From Hyphomicrobiales bacterium (GTDB lineage Bacteria > Pseudomonadota > Alphaproteobacteria > Rhizobiales > Rhizobiaceae), in NCBI GenBank assembly GCA_900466875.1, contig UBNQ01000038.1, positions 1-64,000 of the forward strand: DNA of 64,000 bases, given 5' to 3'. The notes under the pieces are model-generated. The model was not told where the DNA came from. It did no database searches and saw nothing but the letters and a program-made list of their open reading frames with translations. Shown one piece after another: positions 1-7,635 of the stretch; positions within the stretch are counted from its first letter, which is position 1; each line of letters begins with the position of its first letter. The position numbers and the translations under genes are program-made.

Positions 1-60
1 CCCGAGGATCCAGACACAGATCCCTACAATGCTAGGATTGACGATACCCGAGCACGCCAT
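1..60. repeat. fragment of a rhizobial palindromic repeat arm
   Basis: The first 16 bases resemble the arm of a GGATCC/CCCGAGGATC-type palindromic element whose fuller relatives lie at 46236-46323 and 59938-60053. The window edge cuts it, so its partner arm is not visible. No gene is seen in this stretch. Confidence 0.3.
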
Positions 61-73
61 CATAGAGCGGGGC

Positions 74-119
74 ACGTCCCCTCGCCCCGCCTGCGGGGAG
101 AGGGTTAGGGTGAGGGGCC
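74..119. repeat. short palindromic intergenic repeat, copy 1
   Basis: The stretch contains CGTCCCCTCGCCCCGC, then GCGGGGAGAGGG, then TTAGGGTGAGGGGCC. A second copy with few differences is at 53602-53647. The two halves can fold into a hairpin of about 12 base pairs. The copy runs into the 3' end of the neighbouring DUF2161 gene and supplies its last few codons and stop. Confidence 0.7.
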
Positions 120-776
120 GATCTCGGCAGAAGCCGTCCACTGCCCGAGAGCCTTCGCCCCGCCTTCGCTCAAGCCATAGACACCCTTGTCGATCTTTTC
201 GAACCAGCCGTAATAGTTGTCGCGCAGCATCGCGCCGGCCTTGGGCGTGATGGCTTTGAGGTCGCGGGGCCGGAGTGGACCTTCGACAAGGGCGGCGGCG
301 CAGGCGAGAGCCTGCTGCCGGTAGGCGGTCATGATCGGGATTTTGGTCGAGCCGCCGAGCGCCGGATCGCCCTGGCGTTTGCGGTGTTCCCTGATGAGTT
401 TCGTGCGCCGTTTCGGATTGGTGCGCGGCATGGGCGAGACGGAGCTGACGAGGATGCTGACCTCTTCCTGATCCGAAACGCCGAGCATGCCGATGCCGAG
501 CCGGCGGCAGAGATCGCGGTAGCGCTTGTCGGTCTCGCGGCCCCTGCCTTTGGCCGAGACGCGGGCGGCGATCCAGACTTCGTCGGCGGCAGCCGCGCGA
601 TCGACGGCCTGCAGGATCAGTTCCAGGTTGAAGCTGAGTTTCAGCTCGCAGACGACCATCACGGTCGGGTCGCCGTCGCTCAGGCCCAGCATGTCGCAGC
701 CGCCGATCTCGCCCTTGACCGAATAACCGGCGGCTTCGAGGAACTGTTTGACGGGGAGATAGAGCGAGGTTTCCAT
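105..776 (-). CDS. DUF2161-family protein, putative PD-(D/E)xK nuclease fold
   Basis: The 223-residue product resembles the DUF2161 family, which is widespread in alphaproteobacteria and has no settled function. The N-terminal half shows a plausible PD-(D/E)xK core: Asp28 in GGCDML and Glu44-x-Lys46 in VVCELKL. The middle is very basic (RTNPKRRTKLIREHRKR, about residues 119-135), which would suit nucleic-acid contact. The C-terminal part looks like a small winged-helix region (KAITPKAGAMLRDNYYGWFE). The last residues (GPSP) and the stop codon are encoded by an intergenic repeat, so the tail is probably not conserved. Nuclease activity is an inference from the fold motif only. Confidence 0.6.
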   Translation of the reverse strand: METSLYLPVKQFLEAAGYSVKGEIGGCDMLGLSDGDPTVMVVCELKLSFNLELILQAVDRAAAADEVWIAARVSAKGRGRETDKRYRDLCRRLGIGMLGVSDQEEVSILVSSVSPMPRTNPKRRTKLIREHRKRQGDPALGGSTKIPIMTAYRQQALACAAALVEGPLRPRDLKAITPKAGAMLRDNYYGWFEKIDKGVYGLSEGGAKALGQWTASAEIGPSP

Positions 777-863
777 GCGCGCCTGAAATCGATGATCAGC
801 GACCGATAGCTGATTTGCGCAAGCGAACCCACCCCTTGTGGCGACCGCTGTCCGGCCAGGGCT

Positions 864-1304
864 TCACCGCGATGAAGGATCGTCTTCGGAGACCTCGTCT
901 TCCTCCTCCTGGTATTTGCTCTCATAGGGGAGCGTGAGAATGGCCGATGCCGCTACCGCCCCGCCGAACAGGGAGGCGAAAGGCACGAGGACAAGAAAAA
1001 GCGGCAGGGCGGGGTTTGCGGCCCGCGTGATCAGACCGCGCAGGCCGCCGATATCGAGCGCAATCAGGGCAATGCCGACGCCGATACCGATGACAACGCC
1101 CAGAAGTGCGTTGATGCCGAGAAACCGCAGCATCTCCCGATGATCGCGGCGCGCTTCCTCCGGGGTCAGTTTCGGTTTGCGGGAATTGTGGAGAATTGCG
1201 TCCCGCGCCCTTTGCCGGACGGTCCATCGTTTGAGCCAGCCGGGTTTCAGCCAGTCGAACGGATCGGGCAGTTTTGCCATCTGCAGCAGGAATGGGAGCG
1301 GCAT
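864..1304 (-). CDS. hypothetical inner-membrane protein with two membrane segments
   Basis: I do not recognise a named family. The 146-residue product has a basic, cytoplasmic-looking N-terminal part (residues 15-60), two hydrophobic helices (about 61-84 and 99-125) rich in Gly and Ala, and an acidic tail (YQEEEDEVSEDD). The ATG at 1304 is preferred over a TTG nine bases upstream because GAGGAG lies nine bases before it. It follows the NnrS-like gene by about 75 bases on the same strand, so it may be the distal part of the ubiD-ubiX-nnrS transcript. Confidence 0.6.
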   Translation of the reverse strand: MPLPFLLQMAKLPDPFDWLKPGWLKRWTVRQRARDAILHNSRKPKLTPEEARRDHREMLRFLGINALLGVVIGIGVGIALIALDIGGLRGLITRAANPALPLFLVLVPFASLFGGAVAASAILTLPYESKYQEEEDEVSEDDPSSR

Positions 1305-1379
1305 TGTATTCAACTCCTCATATGGGGGGCCATCTGTTCAAACGCCATTTGTCCATCGTCTCAATAAGCAGAGCTGAAA

Positions 1380-2489
1380 TCAACGCGCACAATCGGGCGT
1401 GTTGCGTCGGCGCAGAACCAGCACGGCATAACCGGCGAACCCGGCGAGCCAGAAGGCCTGGGCTGTGTGAAGCTGGCCCAGCCCATATTCGGGATAGAGT
1501 GCATAACCGACACGCTGGGCAAGCGCACAGGCAAGGCAGAAATAGGTGGCCGTGCCGAGAAGCGAGCGCTGGAAGGACTGGCCGTTGCGCTTCCGCACCA
1601 TCGAGGTTGCGATGGCAACGGCAAGCGAGGCGAGCCCGCCGATCGCCAGCACATGTTGCGGAACTGCGAGCGGCATCGTGCTTCCCGGCATCGCCTGGAT
1701 GAAAAGAAGCAGGAAACCGATGCGTTTCGACACCATGGCGAAGGTCATGAAGCTCACGCCGCCATAATGGAAGGCGTGCCAGGGTACGATCCGGATCAGC
1801 CAGAGCATACCGCTGATACCGGCAAGTGCTGCGGGCAGGGCATAGGGCAGGTCGAAAGCCCAGAGCAAGAGTGTCAGGAGACTGGTGATGCGCTGGGTGA
1901 GAGAAAGCCAGGCGGGCGGAAGAGGCCGCGACGGCCGGCCATCGCGTGTGCGGCCGGAATCGATCACCATCGGAAAAATGCGGTTGCCCACTTCGAAACA
2001 GATCGCAAGGATCAGGCAAAAACCGGGCATCGTGGCACCGGGCCAGAGATCGAAGGCGGCCACGATGCCGGTGCCGGCATGCGCGGTGGCCAGCGCGAGC
2101 AGTGGAAAGGCCTGTATTGCACGTGCCCGCATCGCGGTGATGGAGAGGGCCGCGACGCCTGCAAGGCCGATGATCGATCGCAGCTGCGCGCCAAGCGCGA
2201 GATCATGAAGACCCAGCAGAAAGGCCAATGCCTGGGCAGTCAGGAACAGCCGGATCAAGGGCGGCGAAAGGATCGGACGGCCGACCCAGCGCGGCAGCGC
2301 CTTCAGCATGAAACCGAACAGTTGCACCAGCATGAAGCCGAAAATCAGTTCATTGGCGTGACGGGAGTAGTCGCCCTGCCAGATTTCCGACGGAAACGCG
2401 ATCGCCCGGATAGCGGTGAGGGCTGCGAGAAAGAAGGCAATGCGGAAATAGTCGAATACCGCCCTGGTCGGCGTGGTCGGCTCAGGCAT
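1380..2489 (-). CDS. NnrS-family multi-pass membrane protein
   Basis: The 369-residue, roughly 12-helix membrane protein matches the NnrS family, haem/copper membrane proteins linked to nitric-oxide tolerance and denitrification. Two family landmarks are visible: SRHANELIFGFM around His44, and PQHVLAIGGLASLAVA around His279. The second departs from the usual motif ending in a TRATLGHTG-like stretch (here TSMVRKRNGQ), so this is a divergent member. The ATG at 2489 overlaps the end of ubiX by 8 bases, which predicts translational coupling. Its place behind ubiD and ubiX suggests co-expression with anaerobic ubiquinone synthesis. Nitric-oxide detoxification itself is inferred. Confidence 0.7.
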   Translation of the reverse strand: MPEPTTPTRAVFDYFRIAFFLAALTAIRAIAFPSEIWQGDYSRHANELIFGFMLVQLFGFMLKALPRWVGRPILSPPLIRLFLTAQALAFLLGLHDLALGAQLRSIIGLAGVAALSITAMRARAIQAFPLLALATAHAGTGIVAAFDLWPGATMPGFCLILAICFEVGNRIFPMVIDSGRTRDGRPSRPLPPAWLSLTQRITSLLTLLLWAFDLPYALPAALAGISGMLWLIRIVPWHAFHYGGVSFMTFAMVSKRIGFLLLFIQAMPGSTMPLAVPQHVLAIGGLASLAVAIATSMVRKRNGQSFQRSLLGTATYFCLACALAQRVGYALYPEYGLGQLHTAQAFWLAGFAGYAVLVLRRRNTPDCAR

Positions 2490-3054
2490 TGCCGTCCCAT
2501 TCGACGGCGAGTGGAGCTTGCCTGAGATCGAGCTGGTCGATGGCGCGGGCGGCAATGTGGGTGACGATATCCGCGATGGTTTTCGGACGTCGGTAGAAGG
2601 CAGGCACCGGCGGCATGATCGTGGCGCCCATTTCCGTGACCGAAACCATGTTGCGGAGATGACCGAGATGCAGCGGGGTTTCGCGGGCAAGCAGGATCAG
2701 CTTGCGGCGTTCCTTCAGATGCACGTCCGCGGCGCGGGTCAGGAGATTGTCGGAAAGGCCGGTGGCGATCGCTGCAAGCGAGCGCATGGAGCAGGGGGCG
2801 ACGATCATGCCGGCAGTTTTGAACGAGCCGCTGGCGATCGTTACACCGATGTCGTTAGCCGGGTAATGGTGGCGGGCGAATTTGGCGAGTTTGTCCAGCG
2901 CATCCGGCCCGATCTCGTGGGCGAGTGTTCGCTTTCCGGCCTCCGAGACGACGAGATGCAGTTCCACATCCGGCAGGCCGCAAAGCAGTTCGCCGATCCT
3001 CATCGCGATGGCCGCTCCAGAGGCACCGGCGACGCCGAGCACGACCCGCTTCAA
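2482..3054 (-). CDS. ubiX: flavin prenyltransferase UbiX
   Basis: UbiX attaches a dimethylallyl group to FMN, making the prenylated flavin cofactor that UbiD needs. The 190-residue product has the family start KRVVLGVAGASGAAIAMRI and the typical core VAPCSMRSLAAIATGLSDNLLTRAADV, then LARETPLHLGHLRNM. The best start is a TTG whose bases overlap the ubiD stop as TTGA; an in-frame GTG four codons further in is the alternative. The tight overlap on both sides (ubiD before it, nnrS-like after it) marks a coupled operon. The long open frame extending upstream over ubiD is a reading-frame shadow. Confidence 0.93.
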   Translation of the reverse strand: MKRVVLGVAGASGAAIAMRIGELLCGLPDVELHLVVSEAGKRTLAHEIGPDALDKLAKFARHHYPANDIGVTIASGSFKTAGMIVAPCSMRSLAAIATGLSDNLLTRAADVHLKERRKLILLARETPLHLGHLRNMVSVTEMGATIMPPVPAFYRRPKTIADIVTHIAARAIDQLDLRQAPLAVEWDGNA

Positions 3055-4592
3055 GGCGCGTCTCCGGCGGGACCGAGGCCGAGTTCGTCCCACATGGCGG
3101 AAACGCGGTCCTTGACCTCGGGTGTCATGGCAAGGACTTTGCCCCATTCGCGGTCCGTCTCGGAGCCGATCTTGTCGGTGGCGTCGAGACCCAGCTTGCC
3201 GCCGAGCCCGTGTTTCGGCGAGGCGAAGTCGAGATAGTCGATCGGCGTATTGTCGAGCACGATCATGTCGCGCGAGGCGTCGAAACGGGTGGACAGCGCC
3301 CAGATGACATCGGGCCAGTGGCGCACGTTGACATCGGGATCGACCGCGATGATCAGTTTCGTATAGCTGAACTGCGGCAGCATCGACCAGAGGCCGAGCA
3401 TGATCCGCCTTGCATGGCCGGGATAACGCTTGTCGATCGACACGACGATAGCGCGGTAGGAACAGGCTTCCGGCGGCAGCCACAGGTCGACGATTTCCGG
3501 GAACTGCTTTTTTACCAGCGGGATGAAGAGCTCGTTCATCGCTTCGCCCATGACCGAAGGTTCGTCCGGCGGACGGCCGGTATAGGTCGACAGATAGACG
3601 GGCGTCTTGCGCATGGTGATCGCGGTCACCTGCATGACCGGGAAACGATCCACCGCGTTGTAATAGCCGGTATGGTCGCCATAAGGCCCTTCGTCGGCCA
3701 TTTCGCTGGCCGAGACCGTGCCCTCGATGATGATTTCCGCGTTGGCCGGAACGTAGAGCGGCTGGGTTTTGGCCTTGACGACGCGGCTGCGGCGGCGGCG
3801 AAGGACGCCGGCGAAGGAAAGTTCGCTCATCCCCTCGGGCAGTGGCATGACGGCCGAAAGGATGGTCTGCGGGTCGGCACCTATGGCGATTGCGACCGGC
3901 ATGTCCTGTCCGGCCTTTTGCCATTGCCGGTGGTGTCCTGCACCGCCGCGATGGGCAAGCCAGCGCATGATCAGCCGGTCGCGGCCGAGTTTCTGCATCC
4001 GGTAGACGCCGAGATTGACGTCGTTTTCGTCCCCGAAGCCACGGGTGACGACGAGCGGCCATGTCATGAGCGGGGCAGGTTCTCCCGGCCAGCACCACTG
4101 GATCGGGATCTTGTCGAGGTCGATCTCGTCTCCGATCAGAAGCTGCTCCTGACAGCGTGCGGATGTGGCCTGGCGACGAACGCCGAGCGAGAGTGCTGCA
4201 CGCAGCATCGGCAGTTTTCCGACCGCATCCTTCAGCGAGGCCGGCGGCTTGGGTTCGCGCAGGTCTCCCAGAAGACTTGCAAGATCGCCGATCCGGCCCG
4301 GCTCCAGTCCGAAACCGAGTTCGATCCGCTCGCGGGTACCGAACAGGTTGGCGAGAAGCGGCATCGAGGCGACGTTTCCATCCGCATCGACCGGCTTTTC
4401 GAACCACAGGGCAGGGCCGGCGTCGGCCAGCACGCGGCGATGGATTTCCGTCACCTCGTGCACGAGGCTGACCGGACGCGAAATCCGCTTCAAAAGGCCG
4501 CGATTTTCGAGCTCCCGTGCAAAATGCTGCAGGTCGTCATAACGCCGAAGGGCTGGGGTCAAGGCTCGGGCAGAGGCGGGTGATTGGGTCAT
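3051..4592 (-). CDS. ubiD: UbiD family 4-hydroxy-3-polyprenylbenzoate decarboxylase
   Basis: UbiD removes the carboxyl group from 4-hydroxy-3-polyprenylbenzoate in ubiquinone synthesis, using the prenyl-FMN made by UbiX. The product of about 513 residues shows family signatures: LRRYDDLQHFARELE at the start, QWCWPGEPAPLMTWPLVVTRG in the middle, then EGPYGDHTGYYN and the late DDAT-like region IVLDNTPIDYLDFASP. The ATG at 4592 has AGAAAGG immediately before it; an in-frame TTG at 4619 with AAGGA upstream is the alternative. The gene is divergent from ubiT, and an FNR/FixK-type site lies in the shared promoter region. Confidence 0.93.
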   Translation of the reverse strand: MTQSPASARALTPALRRYDDLQHFARELENRGLLKRISRPVSLVHEVTEIHRRVLADAGPALWFEKPVDADGNVASMPLLANLFGTRERIELGFGLEPGRIGDLASLLGDLREPKPPASLKDAVGKLPMLRAALSLGVRRQATSARCQEQLLIGDEIDLDKIPIQWCWPGEPAPLMTWPLVVTRGFGDENDVNLGVYRMQKLGRDRLIMRWLAHRGGAGHHRQWQKAGQDMPVAIAIGADPQTILSAVMPLPEGMSELSFAGVLRRRRSRVVKAKTQPLYVPANAEIIIEGTVSASEMADEGPYGDHTGYYNAVDRFPVMQVTAITMRKTPVYLSTYTGRPPDEPSVMGEAMNELFIPLVKKQFPEIVDLWLPPEACSYRAIVVSIDKRYPGHARRIMLGLWSMLPQFSYTKLIIAVDPDVNVRHWPDVIWALSTRFDASRDMIVLDNTPIDYLDFASPKHGLGGKLGLDATDKIGSETDREWGKVLAMTPEVKDRVSAMWDELGLGPAGDAP

Positions 4593-4625
4593 GCCTTTCT
4601 GTGCCGAGAGATTTTCCAAACGTCC

Positions 4626-4639
4626 TTGTCATAGCTCAA
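4626..4639. promoter_or_regulatory. candidate FNR/FixK/Nnr-type binding site
   Basis: The site reads TTGT-CATAGC-TCAA and matches seven of the eight fixed positions of the TTGA-N6-TCAA consensus bound by FNR/FixK/DNR-family regulators. It lies between the divergent ubiD and ubiT genes, about 63 bases before the ubiT ATG and 34 before the preferred ubiD ATG. If it sits at the usual -41.5 position for ubiT, transcription would start near 4674. The position and the gene set support control by low oxygen or nitric oxide, but no binding has been shown here. Confidence 0.5.
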
Positions 4640-4702
4640 GTGGTTTCGCGGACCGGGGATTTACGGTCCATGGAACCCTGAAACGAAAAATGTCGTCCGC
4701 CC

Positions 4703-5227
4703 ATGCTGATACCGCCCATTCTTTCCGCGCCGCTCCATATGATCCCGATCCCGTTGATCGAGCGGATCTGCAGGCTGATGTTCGGCCGCATCGCCAAGGC
4801 GCATCCGGGTCTCTTTGAACGGCTGGACGAGCACCGGGAAAAGCGCTTTGCCTTCCTGCCGACCGACCTTCCGCTGGCTTTCGTCGTCGTGCCGGGAAAA
4901 CAGGAAATCTCGGTGCTGCGCCAGCCGGTGGACATCGTGGCGGATGCGGTGACGGAAGCGCCGCTCTTCCTGCTTTTAGGCCTGATGGAAGGGCGTTGTG
5001 ATGCCGACGCGCTGTTCTTCTCGCGTGATCTTTCGGTGACCGGTGACATGGAAGCGATGCTCGCCATGCGCAATGCACTCGATGCCAGCAATATCGATCT
5101 TCAGAAGGACCTGGCGAAACTTGCCGGTCCCTTTGCACCGATTGCGAGACGTGTGATCGGCGAGGTTCGTGACCGTGCGCTGAAAGATCAGATGAAGCCC
5201 GCAGGAGAAGCCGCAGCATGGAACTGA
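4703..5227 (+). CDS. ubiT: UbiT-like SCP2-domain lipid-binding protein
   Basis: In the UbiT-UbiU-UbiV system, UbiT is an SCP2-type lipid carrier required for oxygen-independent ubiquinone synthesis. The 174-residue product has a short amphipathic N-terminal part followed by an SCP2-like core (FLPTDLPLAFVVVPGKQEI, then ADALFFSRDLSVTGDMEAML), and ends in a basic helix. It overlaps the start of ubiU by 10 bases and leads the ubiTUV operon, which is the main support for the name. No strong ribosome site precedes the first ATG; a second in-frame ATG at 4739 is possible. Confidence 0.82.
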   Translation: MLIPPILSAPLHMIPIPLIERICRLMFGRIAKAHPGLFERLDEHREKRFAFLPTDLPLAFVVVPGKQEISVLRQPVDIVADAVTEAPLFLLLGLMEGRCDADALFFSRDLSVTGDMEAMLAMRNALDASNIDLQKDLAKLAGPFAPIARRVIGEVRDRALKDQMKPAGEAAAWN

Positions 5228-6195
5228 TCTGCCCCGCAGGCACGCCGGCAGCCTTTCACGAGGCCGTCGATGCCGGCGCTGATGCCGTTTATTGCGGTTT
5301 TCGCGATGAAACCAACGCCCGCAATTTTCCCGGTCTCAATTTCTCCCGCGAGGAACTGAGAGAATCGATTGCCTATGCAAAGCGGAAAGGCACGCAGACC
5401 TTCGTGGCGCTCAATACCTTCATGCGCGCAGGGTCTGAAGAGATCTGGTACAAGGGCGCGGCTGATGCCGTGGCGCTGGGCGCCGATGCGCTGATCCTCG
5501 CCGATTTCGGCCTGATGGCGCATGTGGCGGAAAAATATCCGCAGCAACGGCTGCATGTCTCGGTCCAGGCCTCCGCATCCAACCCGGATGCAATCAATTT
5601 CCTGGTCGACGCCTTCAACGCCCAGCGTGTCGTCCTGCCGCGCACCTTGACGATCGCCGACATCGCCCGGATCGGCAAGAATATCCGCTGCGAGATGGAA
5701 GTCTTTGTTTTCGGTGGGCTCTGCGTCATGGCGGAAGGCCGCTGTTCGCTCTCCTCCTATGCGACGGGCAAATCGCCCAACATGAACGGCGTCTGTTCGC
5801 CGGCAAGCCATGTGCGCTATCGCAAGGATGGCGGCGAACTCGTCTCCGAACTCGGTGAATTTACCATCAACCGTTTCCCCGCAGGTGAGGCGGCGGGTTA
5901 TCCGACTTTGTGCAAGGGTCGGTTCGATATTGCCGACAGCAATGGTTATGCCTTTGAGGACCCGGTCTCGCTCGACGTCATGGGTGAACTGGAGGCGCTG
6001 AAGGCAGCCGGCGTGAAGGCATTGAAGATCGAAGGCCGGCAGCGCGGCAAGGCCTATGTGGCCGAAGTCGTGTCGACCATGAAGGCGGCTCTGAACAGCC
6101 CGCCGGAACGCCGCGCACCGCTTCTGGCGCGTCTGCGCAGCATGAGCGAAGGACAGAAAACGACGTCCGGCGCCTATGAGAAACGCTGGAGATAG
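5218..6195 (+). CDS. ubiU: UbiU, U32-family Fe-S protein for anaerobic ubiquinone hydroxylation
   Basis: UbiU pairs with UbiV and carries out ring hydroxylations of ubiquinone synthesis without oxygen. The 325-residue product begins MELICPAGTPAAF, typical of U32 'peptidase' proteins. The four cysteines expected to hold a 4Fe-4S cluster are all present at Cys169, Cys176, Cys193 and Cys232 (GGLCVMAEGRC, NGVCSP, PTLCKG). Length and spacing match the well-studied enterobacterial protein. It sits between ubiT and ubiV with overlap or near contact on both sides. The hydroxylase role is family knowledge; peptidase activity is not expected. Confidence 0.92.
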   Translation: MELICPAGTPAAFHEAVDAGADAVYCGFRDETNARNFPGLNFSREELRESIAYAKRKGTQTFVALNTFMRAGSEEIWYKGAADAVALGADALILADFGLMAHVAEKYPQQRLHVSVQASASNPDAINFLVDAFNAQRVVLPRTLTIADIARIGKNIRCEMEVFVFGGLCVMAEGRCSLSSYATGKSPNMNGVCSPASHVRYRKDGGELVSELGEFTINRFPAGEAAGYPTLCKGRFDIADSNGYAFEDPVSLDVMGELEALKAAGVKALKIEGRQRGKAYVAEVVSTMKAALNSPPERRAPLLARLRSMSEGQKTTSGAYEKRWR

Positions 6196-6199
6196 ACCG

Positions 6200-7138
6200 A
6201 TGACGCAGACAAAGAAAACCAGCCTGACGCTTGGGCCGGTCTATTATCTCTGGGATGCGGAAAAATGGCGCGATTTCCATTTCCGCATAGCTGATGAAGC
6301 ACCGGTCGATCGGGTCGTGATCGGCGAGACCGTCTGTTCCAAACGCCAGCATTTCATCGAGCCGCATCTGGCCGATGTCGTCGAGCGCCTGGAAAGCGCC
6401 GGCAAGACGGTGATCCTGTCAACGCTGGCGCTGGTGACGCTCAACCGCGAGAGCAAACAGATCCGCGAGATGGCGGAGGTCAGCGAGCATCTGCTGGAAG
6501 CCAATGACCTCTCCGCGCTGGCGATCCTGAAGGACAAGCCGCATACCATCGGGCCGCTGGTCAACGTCTATAATGCACCGACCGCAAGGCTGCTCGCCGG
6601 TCGCGGCGCAAAGCGCATCTGCCTGCCGCCGGAACTGCCCTTCTCTTCGGTGAAGGAAATCGTTGCCGAATTCCCCGATATCGATTTCGAGGTTTTTGCC
6701 TTCGGCCGCATGCCGCTGGCGATCTCGGCACGCTGTGCACATGCGCGTTCCAAGGGCAAGATCAAGGACAATTGCCAGTTTGTCTGCCGCGAGGATCCGG
6801 ACGGGCTGCCGGTGCGCACGCTCGACCGCCAGTCTTTTCTGGCGCTGAACGGCGTGCAGACGGTATCGCATGCCTGCCAGTCCTTGCTGGGCGAGCTGGA
6901 TCATCTGGTTGAAGCCGGAGTGCGCTCGTTCCGCCTGTCGCCGCAGGATTGCGACATGGTGGCGGTGGCAAAGCTGCATCGCGCTGTTCTGGATGAGGTG
7001 GTGGATGCGGATGAGGGTGTTGCAAAACTTCGGCAGCTTTATGCCGCAGCGCCGCTTGCCAACGGTTTTCATCACGCAAAGGAAGGCGCCGTCTGGGTGG
7101 CGCGTACCCGCAGCCTGCAGGCGGCCTGGCCAGCCTAA
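6200..7138 (+). CDS. ubiV: UbiV, U32-family Fe-S partner of UbiU
   Basis: UbiV forms a heterodimer with UbiU and also carries a 4Fe-4S cluster. Cluster ligands are visible at Cys46 (GETVCSKR), Cys179, Cys192 and Cys196 (SARCAHARSKGKIKDNC..VC), closely matching the known spacing. The product is 312 residues from the ATG at 6200, which is preferred over an earlier in-frame codon because GGAGAT lies just upstream and it starts only five bases after the ubiU stop. It is the last gene of the ubiTUV operon; a hairpin follows before the convergent neighbour. Confidence 0.92.
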   Translation: MTQTKKTSLTLGPVYYLWDAEKWRDFHFRIADEAPVDRVVIGETVCSKRQHFIEPHLADVVERLESAGKTVILSTLALVTLNRESKQIREMAEVSEHLLEANDLSALAILKDKPHTIGPLVNVYNAPTARLLAGRGAKRICLPPELPFSSVKEIVAEFPDIDFEVFAFGRMPLAISARCAHARSKGKIKDNCQFVCREDPDGLPVRTLDRQSFLALNGVQTVSHACQSLLGELDHLVEAGVRSFRLSPQDCDMVAVAKLHRAVLDEVVDADEGVAKLRQLYAAAPLANGFHHAKEGAVWVARTRSLQAAWPA

Positions 7139-7197
7139 ACATCTCTATTGAAACTGGTCGCCGGTTTCGGGAGACATGTATACGAACATCACGCTGA

Positions 7198-7233
7198 AGC
7201 GCGGTGCGTGAATCGGAAAGATCGCACCGCGCT
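7198..7233. terminator. hairpin between convergent genes ubiV and a hypothetical gene
   Basis: The arms AGCGCGGTGCG and CGCACCGCGCT pair perfectly over 11 bases around a 14-base loop. There is no T-run on either side, so it is a structured end or pause site rather than a classic intrinsic terminator. Confidence 0.5.
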
Positions 7234-7246
7234 CTGGCGTCCCGGG

Positions 7247-7624
7247 TCAGATTTCGAAGAAGTTTTCGAACGATTCGGGGAAATTCTCGCGGGCGAGTTT
7301 TTCGTTGATGACCAGCATCGACTGATAGGACAGGGGATCGAAATCCTTGTCCGCCGGCAGCACTTCACGGCCGAACAGAAGGTTCAGACGAGCGGCATCC
7401 AGATTGCCGCGCTCGAACGGCTCAGGCCCGAAATGAAACCAGAGCGCATGCAGGAAGGCAGCATCGACCCGGTGTTCGGCCATGCCCGGGCGTTTCCGCC
7501 GCGGGATGGCCTTGATCGGTGTTACGCCTTTCGGATTGGCACGGCGGATGGTGAACTGGATCCCCGTGCTCGGCATGCCGCCCGGAAAACCGCGGTGTTT
7601 GGTCATTTCGGGCAGGTTTGCCAT
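7247..7624 (-). CDS. hypothetical conserved protein
   Basis: The 125-residue product is not one I can name. It is soluble, has no signal peptide or membrane segment, and has a basic middle section (KAIPRRKRPGM) and an aromatic, acidic C-terminal end (ENFPESFENFFEI). It has a good ribosome site (AAGGGA) and begins 11 bases after the stop of the upstream glutathione transferase gene, so the two are probably co-transcribed. It may assist or be co-regulated with that enzyme; no function is proposed. Confidence 0.6.
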   Translation of the reverse strand: MANLPEMTKHRGFPGGMPSTGIQFTIRRANPKGVTPIKAIPRRKRPGMAEHRVDAAFLHALWFHFGPEPFERGNLDAARLNLLFGREVLPADKDFDPLSYQSMLVINEKLARENFPESFENFFEI

Positions 7625-7635
7625 GTCGTGGTCCC

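Noticed and set aside
1467-2525. 352-codon plus-strand frame over the NnrS-like gene
   Set aside because: It is charged, repetitive and without membrane or enzyme motifs, while the minus strand shows a well-formed multi-helix membrane protein.
2482-4407. single 641-codon frame covering ubiX and part of ubiD
   Set aside because: Only its last 190 codons match UbiX. The earlier part is the wrong frame of ubiD and is Arg/Pro-rich without any motif.
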